A stretch of 64,000 nt of DNA from Tritrichomonas musculus (GCA_039105265.1 JAPFFF010000006.1:1736001-1800000); one strand, 5' to 3'; shown: positions 38,299 through 50,482, counted from the stretch's first letter. Notes: generated from the sequence alone by a model not told the origin. Numbers and translations: made by a program.

Positions 38299-39798
38299 AT
38301 GAAATGGAAATTAAATGCATCAAAGAGCTTATCTTTAACAATAATTTGGAGTTTTTTAGAAAATTGTTTCACAAATAAAAGGAGTTATAATGATGATATT
38401 TACAATATATCTCGGTTGCTGTATTTATGCTCAGCTAAAACGTATAATTTGAGTAGAAATTTCTTGCCTTTACCTTCTTATCAAAAACTTTACATTAAAT
38501 TTGGAGATGACATTAAAAGTGAAAAGAAAAATCTCATTGAGATTTCAATGGTTGGCGAAGTTATTCAAACGTACAAGCATGAAAATCATAACCGTAACCT
38601 TAGCAATAGACGCTTTCGCTTTTAAATCTTTTTCAACTAGAGCTTTAACTAGTTATACAAATTCAAATACAAATGCAAAACTTATCGAAGATATTAAAAC
38701 TTTCAATAATGGATTTATCTTTATAATGATACCAACGGATTTCTGATTTCCACCAATTATTCTTCATATTGAAAAAGAATCGTCAGGTTTTTACAATGAC
38801 AATATTGAAGGAATAGCCAATTTCATAAAAATTTGTTTAATATGCAATGGCTTCAAAGTGTGGTTCAAATCCACTGATGGTGATAAATATCCTTCACAAG
38901 ATCACACAAATTTTTTCAAAAAATATGTAGAAAATAAAGCAAATCATTTTTTAGATTTAATATATAACGTCTTTGAAAATCTCATTGATAATATTGATAT
39001 GACAATTCCTACCGGAGACCCGTTACATCTCTGGAAAAACCTTCGATCTCGCTATCAAATTCATTCAATATCATTATTCGAAGATTCACCATTATCAACA
39101 AATTATGAACAAACCAAGTCAATTTTTGAAATAAGGAATGCATTGGAAGATGAAACATCGATAGGTAAAATGAGAGATATTTATAGTGTTAAATTTTTTA
39201 CTTTTGAAAATGTCATTCAACTTCTTTGTTCCGGTCAATTCATTGACGCTACTTTCATATTTCCAATAGCATGTTGGGTTATCGCAAATTATAGCATTCA
39301 AATTGATTTACAATTTAGATTGTTTTTAATTGAATTATCTTTTCAAATGCTCTCTGTTTTTCATGAACATTTCATTGGATTGAAGAAGAAAAAAATTTAC
39401 CAAAAATCATCTGAAAAAAAGATATTTCATGAAGAACAATATCTAATAAGGATGCAAATAGCAACTGCAATTGCACTTTTATTTTCATCACAATTTGTTC
39501 GTGTGGACGGAGTCGGTACTCACTTAGTGGAAAATTCAATTGGCATAGCTCGACAAAGTGCAAACGATCCTCGATGGCAAAGAATTATAACAGCTTTTTC
39601 ACTTGCTAATATCAGAAAAAAATAGCCAAAAAGTACAACATTAAACTGTATGTGCAAGGACGCATTAACGATGGAGGTGCCAAAGTTGATGAAAAAAGTG
39701 TAGCAGAAAAAGTGTCCGAAGATTTAATTTCCAAACCAAGCGACTGGTCCATAACTAGAATTATTGAATTATTCCATGCTATATGCATCCCCAAATGA
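38299..39798 (+). pseudogene. Degenerate transposase-like multicopy protein
   Basis: One protein can be followed across three frames with clear lesions: frame 1 from about 38299, a shift into frame 2 between 38501 and 38625, an in-frame TGA at 38744-38746, reading on to 39615, a shift in the A7 run 39616-39622, and an end at TGA 39796-39798. Recognisable phrases are TVTLAIDAFAFKSFS, KSTDGDKYPSQDH, FENVIQLLCSGQFIDATFIF, GTHLVENSIGIARQSANDPR and YVQGRINDGGAKV. I recall similar sequences as a large repeated family in trichomonad genomes. The ENxxxxxR-type C-terminal motif loosely recalls P-element/THAP9-type transposases, but that link is weak. The gene is dead here. Confidence 0.65.
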
Positions 39799-39935
39799 GA
39801 GACGCATTTCAAGGTGAACTTCAATGTTTTATTGTAGAACTTAAGAATCTAGGACTATTGTTCGAAATGCGTGATTGATCTCATTTAAAATTGATCCTGC
39901 AAAGAAATAATAAAAATTTTTTTTTTTCTCCATTT

Positions 39936-39975
39936 TACCCATAAAACTCACAAAAAATGTGAGTTTGCGACAATT
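39936..39975 (+). repeat. 40-bp repeat, inverted partner at 49534-49573
   Basis: Forty bases identical to the reverse complement of 49534-49573. Each copy contains an internal hairpin (AACTCACA with TGTGAGTT, loop AAAAA). Flanks differ immediately outside, so these are either the termini of a 9.6-kb unit or two solo copies of a small hairpin element. Confidence 0.85.
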
Positions 39976-40670
39976 CAATACTAAATGGAAATTAAAATTT
40001 TCTTTCAAAAATTGTGAGGCTTTAGCAGAGCCATACATTTTCTAAAATAAAAAACAATATTTACACCATCCCTTGATCCTGAGAGCTATCTCTTAGCTAT
40101 CTTGTACATTAGGAAGAATATTCTTATCGTTTCATTCAATAACAAAGCAATTATTTCCGAATATTTCAAAATTCAAATATCTCAAATTTATCTCTATAAG
40201 ATCATTCAATTAATTACATATTAGAAACAACGATATCGAAATAAAAACAAATAGATACTTACTTGTTCATACAAATCACTTGTTTCTATTCATAATTAAT
40301 TTCAAAAAAATTTTTAATGAAGGAGTTAATTACTTACGTTTAAATGCATGCGTTTACTATAAAATCCAAAATAGCTTGCTAAAAGTTTTCAAGTATGTAA
40401 AGATCTTTGATATTCTACAATATTTTTTTTTATTTTTCTCCTTTTTACATTTTTTTTAATAATAAAAAAAGGGGAACCGATTTGAGCTTTTTATCAAATT
40501 TGGATTTGTGATTTTTAAATATTATAAATAATTTTAATTTTCAATTCTGATAAAATGTTAATTAGTAATAAAAAAAATTTATCGTAGCAAAAAAAAGATA
40601 TGATAAAAAAGATGTTTTTTATTCAAAAATTTAAACTTTTTGATACAAATCCTATTTTTTTATTCAATTT

Positions 40671-41532
40671 AAAGGTCGTACAACTGAATTTTAACAGTAA
40701 AACTCAACGATTGGTTTGTTAAAACTAATTATATTTTATTATTATAATAATAATCAGTTTTATAAATATTTGCATCGTACAAAATTCAAATTAAAATAAA
40801 AACTAAAAGGATATAAGTATATATTAAATTTTCTTCAGAAAATAAATTTGAGTATTTTATCTCAATTTATTAAAATTATTTTTGATAAGAATTTTATAAC
40901 CCTTTCTAAAAATTTAGAATAGCGATAACTTTTTATATAATTTTTTCTAATCATTAATTCTTTTGATATCTTTTTATATGCTTTTAAAACATTAATTGTT
41001 ATATAAAAATAGTTATTATTATTGAAAAAATAAAATTCATTTTTTAGCTAAAAATGCAGAAAAATTGAATTTGTTGAATTATTAAATGATGATTTTAAAA
41101 AAATTGGACGTTACAGGAGCCAAATGACGAATACAATTTTATTTATATGCATTTACTTTCTAATATATTTGAATTTCATTCTAAATCAAATGTCAGTTTT
41201 TTCTAAAAATGAAGATTTAGTTGATTGGTTTCATAAATATAAAAAGTCTAATATTTCAATTACTGAAGGATTTCGTCAAAAAGTAAAATATTATTTGTAT
41301 AACACATAGTATATACATTCAAATGACATCTATATTTTTTAAATGATGCAAATATATAAGAAATCGATATATATTGAATTTTAATTAAAGTCTTTATTTC
41401 AACCATTACATTTTATAAAATTGGATATAAAATATATAAATTATATATTATAATTATTAAATAAATTATTTATTAAGATAAATATAAATTTATTTAATTT
41501 TATTTTTTATTCAATTTAGTTGTACGACCTTT
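40671..41532. mobile_element. 8-bp-TSD element, AAAGGTCGTACAACT ends
   Basis: Left end AAAGGTCGTACAACT (40671-40685) and its exact reverse complement ending at 41532, flanked by TTCAATTT at 40663-40670 and 41533-41540. About 860 bp. It holds a 61-codon frame (41124-41309) whose second half (SKNEDLVDWFHKYKKSNIS, then TEGFRQKVKYYL) looks protein-like and could be a relic of a coding region. Superfamily not assigned. Confidence 0.75.
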
Positions 41533-41803
41533 TTCAATTTTTATTTTTTATTCTCAAATGAATTCGAATAATATGTTTATATCTTTTTATTAAATAGAGT
41601 AATTATAAAAATATCATATAATAATACTTATATATATACTCAATTTATATATAATAATTATTTTGATAAAATATTAAACTTAAAATAAGATATGCATTAA
41701 ATTAATAGTATCTCCATTTTAAGAAAAAAACGTTATTTAATGAGTAGATAACGTATTTTTTGTTTATTAAATAATCATTATTTTGATAAACAAAAAATAT
41801 TTG

Positions 41804-42940
41804 TTAAGGTACAAATCCAGTACGTTTAATATTGAGAGGGTGCCCGTTTATTATTTGTGAGAAGTGCCTCCCCAGAAAAAGTCGATGAATTCTGTTTAAA
41901 CTCATGAAAATGTCAGATTCCACTTTTTGCCAAAATATAGGCCAATTTTTTTAATATTCTAAAATTTAATTTTTATCTTCTTTTTTCTATTAGTAAAAAT
42001 ACTTTTCTTTTCAATAATCAAGCTATTTATCAAAGTTCTCCTATATACAATACTATATTTGATATCAAAGTTCGATCAATAATCAAGATTTTCATATTAA
42101 AATCAGATTAAATTAAATAGTCCGATATATCTCGCCTTGAATCAAAAAAATCCAAGAATTTCTTCGTTATCGCCATTTAAAAAGAATACTAACAGTAAAA
42201 GATAGTTTTCCTTTGCAATTATGTTTTTTTGATATTTCAAATTGCATCAAAGTAAAAGTTTTTTGAAAATTCATGATTTCTTGAATAAAAATACTTTTAT
42301 TAATAAAGCTTTTTTTGAGAAATAGCTCAATTTTCAATCTATTTGCTTAAAATGTAACATTTTTTGAAATAATCAAAATTTTGTTGCAATATGCATATTG
42401 GAATAGCAATTAGCATTTTTCTCTAGTATATAAAAGTTTTGGAATAGAAAATGGCTTATTATTCTGAAATATCAAGATAATATTTAATATCATATAAGAA
42501 ATGAAATATGTTTTACTCTAATAATGATTATATTTAACTTACAAATAAGAAAACAAAAACTGATTTATTTTTTTAAAAATCGATACAGCATCATAACGAG
42601 ATAAATATTATTAATTGTATATGAAAAAGTGTTGTATCAGGGGAAAAATAAATTAATCATAGAACCATATACATTTTAATTTATTTTTTTATGTATTTGA
42701 TATTATTTTAGTCGATATTATTATATATTTTACAAATATTGATCAACTCGATGTCATTTTAGTTGGTTATTTATGAATTTATGACTTAACTAGGAAGAAC
42801 ATTTAATTTAAGTTTGTAAAATTTTCTAGATCTCTACAATTTTTAACTTTTTAATGCAATTTGTTTTTGAAAGTTTTGTCTCATAAAAAATTTTGTGAAA
42901 TAATTTTGCGGTTTCTAAACGTACTAGATTTGTACCTTAA
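41804..42940. mobile_element. TTAA-flanked element, GGTACAAATCCAGTACG family, long copy
   Basis: TTAA (41804-41807) then GGTACAAATCCAGTACGTTT; the right end (42916-42936) is its reverse complement with one change, followed by TTAA (42937-42940). Terminal repeats are about 21 bp. About 1.1 kb and non-coding. A 248-bp relative lies at 46048-46295. Confidence 0.82.
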
Positions 42941-43909
42941 AAAAAGAATTCAATTAAATATGCGTTTAAAACAATTATTAATTATTCGTTTACATTAAAA
43001 TTTAATATTTCAAATAAATTATAATTAATTTTCCCAATTTTTGATTTTTATTTGCAAATTTATTGTCCATTGAGTTGTATAAGATGAAATTGAATCTTTT
43101 AAATGCGGAAATAAGTGGATTTTGAAAAAGAATTATGCATATTTTAAATAACAATTCAATACTAAAGTTTATATAAAAATAGGTTTTTTTTCGAGTGAAA
43201 CGAAATCTTTGAACTGGAATATTAATATTTCTGTATTTTCAGCCAAAATTGATAATTAATTCTTTAAAAAAATTAATATTTCCAAATCATATTATATATA
43301 CAAAAAGTTGTTTCGGAAATATTCAATTTTTTGGAAAATAAAAAAGTAATAATTGAAAAAGTTTTGAAATAAAAATTATTGGCTTTCAAAACATAAAGTT
43401 TTTATATCAAAAAGTTATTTGGAAATAGTTCAAATTTTTTTTTTGAATAAAGTTACTCAGAAATATTATATATTGAATTATCTTTTTATTCCTACGATGA
43501 GTATTCTTTATTTATTCTCTTTGAAATTAATATACTTATTTTTATTACTATATTAATTATGGATTACTGAATGTATTTATATGTGTCAAAAAACACTTAA
43601 TTGTATAAAAAATCTTGAAATAAAAGATTATTAATATATATTTTATTCTATATATATTTTATGTTCCATTATATAATTTATGTTATATAAATGTATTTTA
43701 AAATATTTTATATTTGTTTGTATATCTTCATTTTTTTTAACAAAAAAAATTGAGGCAAAAATCCCCCTTTTAATAAAATGATTTTTTGCTAAATCTTATT
43801 TTATATATTATGCTTGTTGTTCAAAATGTTGTAATATTCATAATTTTATTATCAATATTTATAGAAATAATTTTATGTTTTGATATTTTCATCATATAAT
43901 TATTGTATG
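42941..43909. other. AT-rich spacer
   Basis: About 970 bp between two mobile elements; no open frame of interest or paired terminal repeat was found. Confidence 0.5.
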
Positions 43910-45917
43910 CAGGGATACCATACGGGCACGGGCACGAGTACGTTACCCGAAAAAACTAAAATTTCGGGCAGAAAAGGGCAAATGCGGGCATCCACTTTTG
44001 CCCGAAATTTTCTATCGTTGCCCGAAATTGCCCTAAAAAAAGAAAAAATTGAATAGTCTGCCCGGGCAATTCTTGTTTTTGCCCGAAACAATAGTTCGAA
44101 TTTCTCAAAATACTTTTTTTTTTCTTATTTTTTTTTTTTTTTTTTTTTTTCAATTATATACATTTTTGCATTTTTGGTAAGTAAACATATAATAATATAC
44201 ATTTATATTAAAATAATTACTTAAAATATATGTAAAATTAAAATATATGAAAAATTAAAATAATGTTTCCATTTACATGAAAACGCCACAGTATTGGAAA
44301 AAGGAAAACAAAAAAATAACAAAACAATATTTGCAATAAACAATGCTTTTTACCTAGTTATGTACCCATTTCTGCATAGAGATGAAATTTTGAAAATGAA
44401 GTAATTCTCTTTAACATAATTTCATCAGTCAAAGCATCTTCAGCTCCGCAAAAAGCAAGAATCGGATGTCTATCAAAACAAAACTCCTGAAGTGTCATCT
44501 TTTTCGAAATCGTAAAACATTTGATGAACGATATACAACAGGGACCGAAATATAAGTTCAAATTGAAGAGCCAAATAACATTAAATTAACAACTACTGCC
44601 ATCAATAAGTTTACAGGGGAATTTGGCTTCAAGTATTTGCTTCCATTATTTAAAAGAAATCGAAATTTTGATAAAGAAAATTGAATAAGAATATAACTTT
44701 TTGATAAAGCCCGAAACTAAATATTGATTATTTTCACTTTTTGAATTATATTTTTTTTATTTTATTGAACTTTCCAATTTGTGAATATTACTGTTAAATA
44801 GCAAAATAAGAATCTATTAAGATTCTTTTATAAAAAATTATACAAATAAGAATGAAACTTTTTACTAATAATATTCAAAATTTTGAATACAATCATAAAT
44901 TCAATACTTATAATATTCAAATTTTTACAGTATAATTGCATACAATATTCTTTATTAGAATATATCAATAAAAAATAAAGTCTCTGATTTATTTCTTCTT
45001 TATCAAATATATTAAAAAATTAAAAAAATAAATAATTAATAAATTTTTATTGATATAATGAAATAATTAAAATAAAAATAATAAATAAAATATACATTGA
45101 TATAAGCTTTTTGAAATATCTTAATAAACCTTGTTCAAAAAACATTACCTCCCTCTCAATTTAAAATAATCATATCTTTATATTTTAAATATGAATTATT
45201 TTTTTTAAAATTTGATTAATATTATGATAATTATCTAATATATTATTAATGAAGAATGATGCATTTAAATTGTTTAATAAAAAAGATAGAATGATTTAAA
45301 ATTTGAAATGGAGGTAAAGTTTTTTGAACTCAGTTTATGAACTTCAACACAATTATCGTAAATAATTCAAATTTTTAATTTTAAAAACGACGATACGACT
45401 AAAACACTCAAAATTTATAATTTTAATTCTCTGAAAAATATCATTATTGCTGATTCAGAATATATAGGCGAAATATTATTAGATTGCTGCTCTAAAAAAA
45501 CTATGATACAATAATTGCAATACTTCATTTCATTAAAAAAATAAATAATTTTGATTTCATTCAAGATATAGAAGATTTTTATCAAAACATAACTGAATGA
45601 AAACTAATAAAAATGCAATTGATATCTACTATATTTTTTATTTTACATTGAGGAAAATAAAATCAATATCTACTCAATAATACTGTATTAATACTCTTGT
45701 CAAAAAAAAAAAAAAAATAAAATATTCAATGAAATAATACAATTATCAATTCGGGCAAATGCGGGCAGATCACTTTTCTCAGCCCGAGAAACAAAAAGTG
45801 CCAAAAAATTTTTTTATTCGGGTAACGTATTTTGCCCGAAATTAATTTCGAGCACTTCATCGGGCGGAGACCGTTTATTTGCCCGAGATTGCCCGGGCTG
45901 CCCTTTTGGTATCCCTG
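43910..45917. mobile_element. hAT-like non-autonomous element (CAGGGATACC ends)
   Basis: Begins CAGGGATACCA at 43910 and ends TGGTATCCCTG at 45917, with a perfect 8-bp duplication ATTGTATG outside (43902-43909 and 45918-45925). CAGGG ends and 8-bp duplications are diagnostic of the hAT superfamily. About 140-190 bp at both ends are packed with GGGCA/TGCCC words (GCCCGAAA, GGGCAAATGCGGGCA), typical subterminal transposase-binding repeats. The interior (about 44160-45750) is AT-rich with only short frames, so the element is non-autonomous or decayed. Confidence 0.88.
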
Positions 45918-46047
45918 ATTGTATGAAATTTAATTTTTAATCAAAATAATTAAATATTTGCTGACACCATGCTTTTTTTTCAAATCATTATGAAAAAATG
46001 TTAAAAATTTTACGAATCATATTATTCAAATTGTAAATCTTAAATAA

Positions 46048-46295
46048 TTAAGGTACAAATCCAGTACGTTATTTTTTGAATAGGAGAACGGTTATTATTT
46101 GAATGGTTGCATGTCTATGAAAAAGTTTAAATTGACTAGGTTTGTTTTTGACACTTATTTTACAATTTAAATAAACTTTATGACATGTTATATGAAATGG
46201 ATGAAAATAATCATTTTTTATTTAACATGTCATCTTCTTCTTTGAGAATGTCAAAAAAAATTGCGGTTACTAAACGTACTGGATTTGTACCTTAA
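46048..46295. mobile_element. TTAA-flanked MITE, GGTACAAATCCAGTACG family, short copy
   Basis: TTAA (46048-46051), GGTACAAATCCAGTACGTT, then 200 bp, then the reverse complement ending at 46291 and TTAA (46292-46295). The subterminal right side (GCGGTTACTAAACG) matches the 1.1-kb copy (GCGGTTTCTAAACG), showing one family with internal deletion. Confidence 0.85.
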
Positions 46296-46649
46296 AAAGA
46301 GAGCAACATGAATTTTAACAGAAACACTTCAAAAACGACATTAAAAAGGCGCCAAATTTGAGAAAAAAAAATGGCGCCAAATGTGATAAAAAAATCTACA
46401 AATTCATCCATATCTTTTGAAATATTTTTATTAAAAAACAATTAATTAACAAAATCAATTATACAGCTATTATCTGATTTATTTTTAGTATAATTTTTAA
46501 ATACCTAATTAAATGAAAAAAATTATTTTTTTAAATATTTGAAATAAACAGAGGACTGTAAGCCAAAATATAAACCATTCAAAATTGTGATAAGCTAGAA
46601 AAATTCTTTATCATATTTTATTAATAATAAAAATAATTTTTAAATTGAA

Positions 46650-47444
46650 TAGACTTGTTAAAAGTCCGGGACAAATGCACTTTTCATGGACTTTTTGTGG
46701 ACTCGGGACTTGGCGTGGACCTAACAAACCTTGTCAATTTATTTTTATTTTATATCTCAAAAAAGAACTCATTTTAGGCATATATTTTATAGTTTATTTG
46801 TTTATTTAATTTTTTTTGTTTATTTAAATAGAAAAGTAGTAACTAATATGAGTAAATTATATTTGAATGTTTTTAATCATGAAAAAAAATGTCATAAACA
46901 ATTGAAAGAATTTTGGAAATCCTGGCAGATGGACCAAAATATTTCAAAGAAATTTTATAATTCTTTTATTTTGTGAAAAAATAAAAAATGCTAAAAAAAT
47001 TGAAAGAATTTTATTAGTCCTGGCAGATGGACCAGTGTATTTCAGAGAAATAATAATTCGATCATTTATTTTGTGAATAAAAAAAAATGCTAAAAAAATT
47101 GAAAGAATTTTTGAAGTCCTGGCAGATGGACCAGATTATTTCTGAGAAATAATAATTCGATCATTTATTTTGTGAATAAAAAAAAATGCTAAAAATATTG
47201 AAAGAATTTTGGAAGTCCTGACAGATGGACCAGAGTATTTCAGAGAAATTATAAATAATTTTTATTTTGTGAATAAATAAAAAATTGCTAAAAAAATTGA
47301 ATGAATTTTGGAAGTCCTGACAGATGGACCAGAGTATTTCAGAGAAATTATAAATAATTTTTATTTTGTGAATAAATAAAAAATGCTAAAAAAAAAATGA
47401 ATGAATTTTGTAAGTCCACAGGTCCATGGACTTTAACAAGTCTA
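46650..47444. mobile_element. 8-bp-TSD element, TAGACTTGTTAAA ends, with internal minisatellite
   Basis: Left TAGACTTGTTAAAAGTCC (46650-46667); right, in reverse complement, TAGACTTGTTAAAGTCC ending at 47444. The flanks are an exact 8-bp repeat AAATTGAA (46642-46649 and 47445-47452). The interior is mostly a tandem repeat. hAT-like by duplication length and the TAG start (inference); no transposase. Confidence 0.8.
46900..47400. repeat. Five-copy 98-99-bp tandem repeat
   Basis: The word TCCTGRCAGATGGACCA recurs at 46920, 47018, 47117, 47216 and 47315. The repeats share AAGTCC/GGACC words with the element's ends, so they may be amplified subterminal sequence. Confidence 0.85.
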
Positions 47445-47454
47445 AAATTGAAGC

Positions 47455-47764
47455 ATAAATCTACAGTTTTAATATCTGTTTGATCTTTCTGTTTAATATT
47501 GAGATATATATATTTTAAAATTTAATCAATTTTTTTTTCTGAAAAAGTTGATATTTTTATTCAAAAAATATCAGTTTTATTAAAATGATCTATAATTCGC
47601 TAATTATGAATACGATTATTATGAAATTATAATAAAGTAATTATATAATGTTAATGAATAAGTGTACAATATATTATAAGAAAAAAAAATTGATTAAATT
47701 TTAAAATATATATATCTCAATATTAAACAGAAAGATCAAACAGATATTAAAACTGTAGATTTAT
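47455..47764. repeat. Perfect 86-bp inverted repeat (foldback)
   Basis: Arms 47455-47540 and 47679-47764 are exact reverse complements by my reading, with a 138-bp spacer. It begins 10 bp after the preceding element. Ends read TAAATCTACAG, so a TA-flanked foldback is possible. Perfect arms imply recent origin or gene conversion. Confidence 0.85.
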
Positions 47765-48019
47765 TATTGGAGTAAAAATATATTAATATCAATTATATTT
47801 CAAATAAAAGAAATTTATTTGGCTTGCAGTGGTCTAAATAAACTATGAAAACAGGATGGTAATATCATTTATTACTGATTTAATAAAATTGGTAATAATA
47901 GTTTTCACTAATATTAAATGTTTCTGAGATTATTTAAACAAACAGATGTTTTCCTGAAAAGTAAATTTGAAACATTTAATATAAACCTTATAGCTGTATG
48001 AAACAGTATGATGAATATC

Positions 48020-48962
48020 AAAAGGGTTCGACCTTTGGCGGTTATCAAATTCTAAAATTATAAAAAATTATTAATAAATAATATTGGCATTATCAATAAC
48101 ATGATGCAATTTTAAATATGAAGCCGATTCTATTAGCCAAAATAGAGATATTTCACTAAAAAAAATAAAAACAGAAAAAGTTTAACTTTTGAGAGGGGAA
48201 AATATTTTTGAGTTCTTATCTAATTTCCACCATTCAAAGAGATTCTGGGAATTTGTAAATATCCAAATATATAAATATTTTGTAACATTTATGTCATATA
48301 TTCTTTTTTTATAATTTTTTTTACATCTTTTAAAAAGTAATTAATTAAATATCATGTAAGATAAATTTATTTATGAAAAATAAAATTGAATTAATACGTT
48401 ATTATAATTAATTCTCAATTGTGATATACATATAAACTGAGTAAAAATGTAAATTAATATTTTATAATAATATATATATAATTTATATTATATATAATAA
48501 ATATATTATCATTAATATGATGATATAAATAATATATTATCCAAATAATAAGTATTTGTTAATAAATATAATATATTTTCAAAATTCAGATAATATCAAA
48601 ATAATTTTTTCAAAAACTAGCATTTTATTCAATTATTAATTCAAAATTTTTATTTATAAAAAACAATAATTTCTTGAATATCAATAATATAATTTGTTAT
48701 AAATTATTATTATATTTCAAGTTATATATAAATAATGTAAATAATAAATCATTTAAGAAAAAGCCTCAAATATCATAATAAAAACACTTATTTTAATGAT
48801 TAATAGAATAAATAGCAAATATTTTGTTTTATAAGATATATTAAATTAATATAGATTTTATCAGATATTGATTTAAGATTTTATTAAATAGAAAGAATAT
48901 TTAATTTTTAAGATATTATTATTTTTCAATCAAAAAAAAATTTGAGAGAGTCGACCCCTTTT
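48020..48962. mobile_element. 8-bp-TSD element, AAAAGGG ends
   Basis: Left AAAAGGGTTCGACC, right (reverse complement) AAAAGGGGTCGAC, flanked by TGAATATC (48012-48019 and 48963-48970); the duplication can be read as up to 9 bp because of shared A bases. About 940 bp, no frame. The ends resemble the AAAGG elements at 9716 and 40671. Confidence 0.62.
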
Positions 48963-49533
48963 TGAATATCATAAATTGAAATTTAAAAGATAATGCCAAA
49001 ATTTAAAAACAATATTTAATAAGGTTTTTTAACATACGTTTTTTTTCAAAAAATAATATAAATTCATGATGCACAAACTTTATATGAACCTATTTTTTAT
49101 AATAATTTTCAGCAATATTAAAAAAAAGTATTCAATTATTTGATATCTGTAAAATAGCTATTTTTTAATATCAAAATTTTGGATTAAAAATGAGATATTG
49201 ATAAGATCAAAGGATGTTAATAGCAAATTGTGCGATTATACATCGTTTTGCCAAAACCTTTTCGAAATATGATCAAAATAATTATTATGTTTTTCAGCAA
49301 ATTTGGTATATATTTGGATGATTAATAAAATTAAAATCTTTGATATCAGCTGAAAATAATAGCTTAAAAACAAAACATGAGATATTTATTCAGAACGAAA
49401 AATGGACTTTTTAATTATCTAATTTTCACAAAATATTAAAATTAAATGTATCAATAGAAAAAATTGAATAAAAATTAAAAAAAAAGATTTTTTTTCTGAG
49501 TAATTTCATAATTTTTTTGAAAAGAATTCATTC

Positions 49534-49573
49534 AATTGTCGCAAACTCACATTTTTTGTGAGTTTTATGGGTA
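49534..49573 (-). repeat. 40-bp repeat, inverted partner at 39936-39975
   Basis: Exact reverse complement of 39936-39975, including the internal AACTCACA/TGTGAGTT hairpin. It ends 41 bp before the TTAA foldback element. Confidence 0.85.
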
Positions 49574-49614
49574 TTTATTTCGTTGTTTACTACCTGTTTT
49601 TAAAAGTTTTATTT

Positions 49615-50482
49615 TTAAGGGTGTAGTTCGTTTTCAATATCTCGTTATATACATTATTTTGAATAGTTATATTAATATATTTATGATTGTTATATGCCAC
49701 ATATTTTATTAAAACAATAAAAAAAATGAACTTCATAGACAAGTTGATCTCAAAATATCTCTTTTTTCCAAATCTTAATTTTTGAATGACACTGAGGAAT
49801 AACATTAGAAATGAGCTATTATAAACAGTTTAACTAATATTTTTTTAACTTTTTTATTTGAATATGAGATATGATCTTTTTTGTAAACCGTATTTTTTGT
49901 TGTTTTAAAAAAAACATGAATATTAGATATTTTTTAAAACGCATGCATAGTTTTTTATTCTATACCCTAAATTATTTATATTTTCATTTTGGTTAAAAAA
50001 ACTTTCAAATTGAAGGACTACATATATTTTGAAATTTGCGATTTTTGGCTTATTTTTGGTAAATTTCAAAATATATGTAGTCCTTCAATTTGAAAGTTTT
50101 TGGAATAAAATTTCTTTTATATATAGTATAGAATCAGGAATAAAAACTATGCATGCGTTTTAAAAAATATTAAAAATTCATTATTTTTTTATATAAGCAA
50201 AAAATACAGTTTGAAAAAGTGAGCATATTTTCTTCTGATTTCAACTTCAATTAAAAATACTATATACATTAATCAAATATCCATCTATTATACCATAATA
50301 CAGAATAATATTAAAAAAATTCAATTTTTAAAAATAATATATATTGAGATTAAGTTGTCAAAAAAAATAATTTTTTTATTGTTTATAAAGAATGTATAAT
50401 CAATATTAATCATATTTATATGAGTAAAACTTTTCAAGATTGTGTATTTGCTGAGATATTGAAAAACGAACTACACCCTTAA
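49615..50482. mobile_element. TTAA-flanked full-length foldback element (GGGTGTAGTTCG ends)
   Basis: TTAA (49615-49618), GGGTGTAGTTCGTTTT, and the reverse complement ending at 50478 followed by TTAA (50479-50482). The two halves match along most of their length around a centre near 50049: for example GCATGCATAG/CTATGCATGC and a perfect 40-bp arm pair (49998-50037 with 50061-50100) with a 23-bp loop. Transcribed, it would make a long hairpin. No coding sequence. Confidence 0.85.

Noticed and set aside
44358-44561. 67-codon minus-strand frame inside the hAT-like element
   Set aside because: Looked like a possible transposase remnant but has no hAT motif and no continuation in other frames.
46731-46976. 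81-codon frame within the minisatellite-bearing element
   Set aside because: It is read partly through the tandem units, starts in AT noise, and is not kept open in the other units.
46900-47400. CRISPR-like array
   Set aside because: The units are 98-99 bp direct tandem repeats without unique spacers, in a eukaryotic mobile element.
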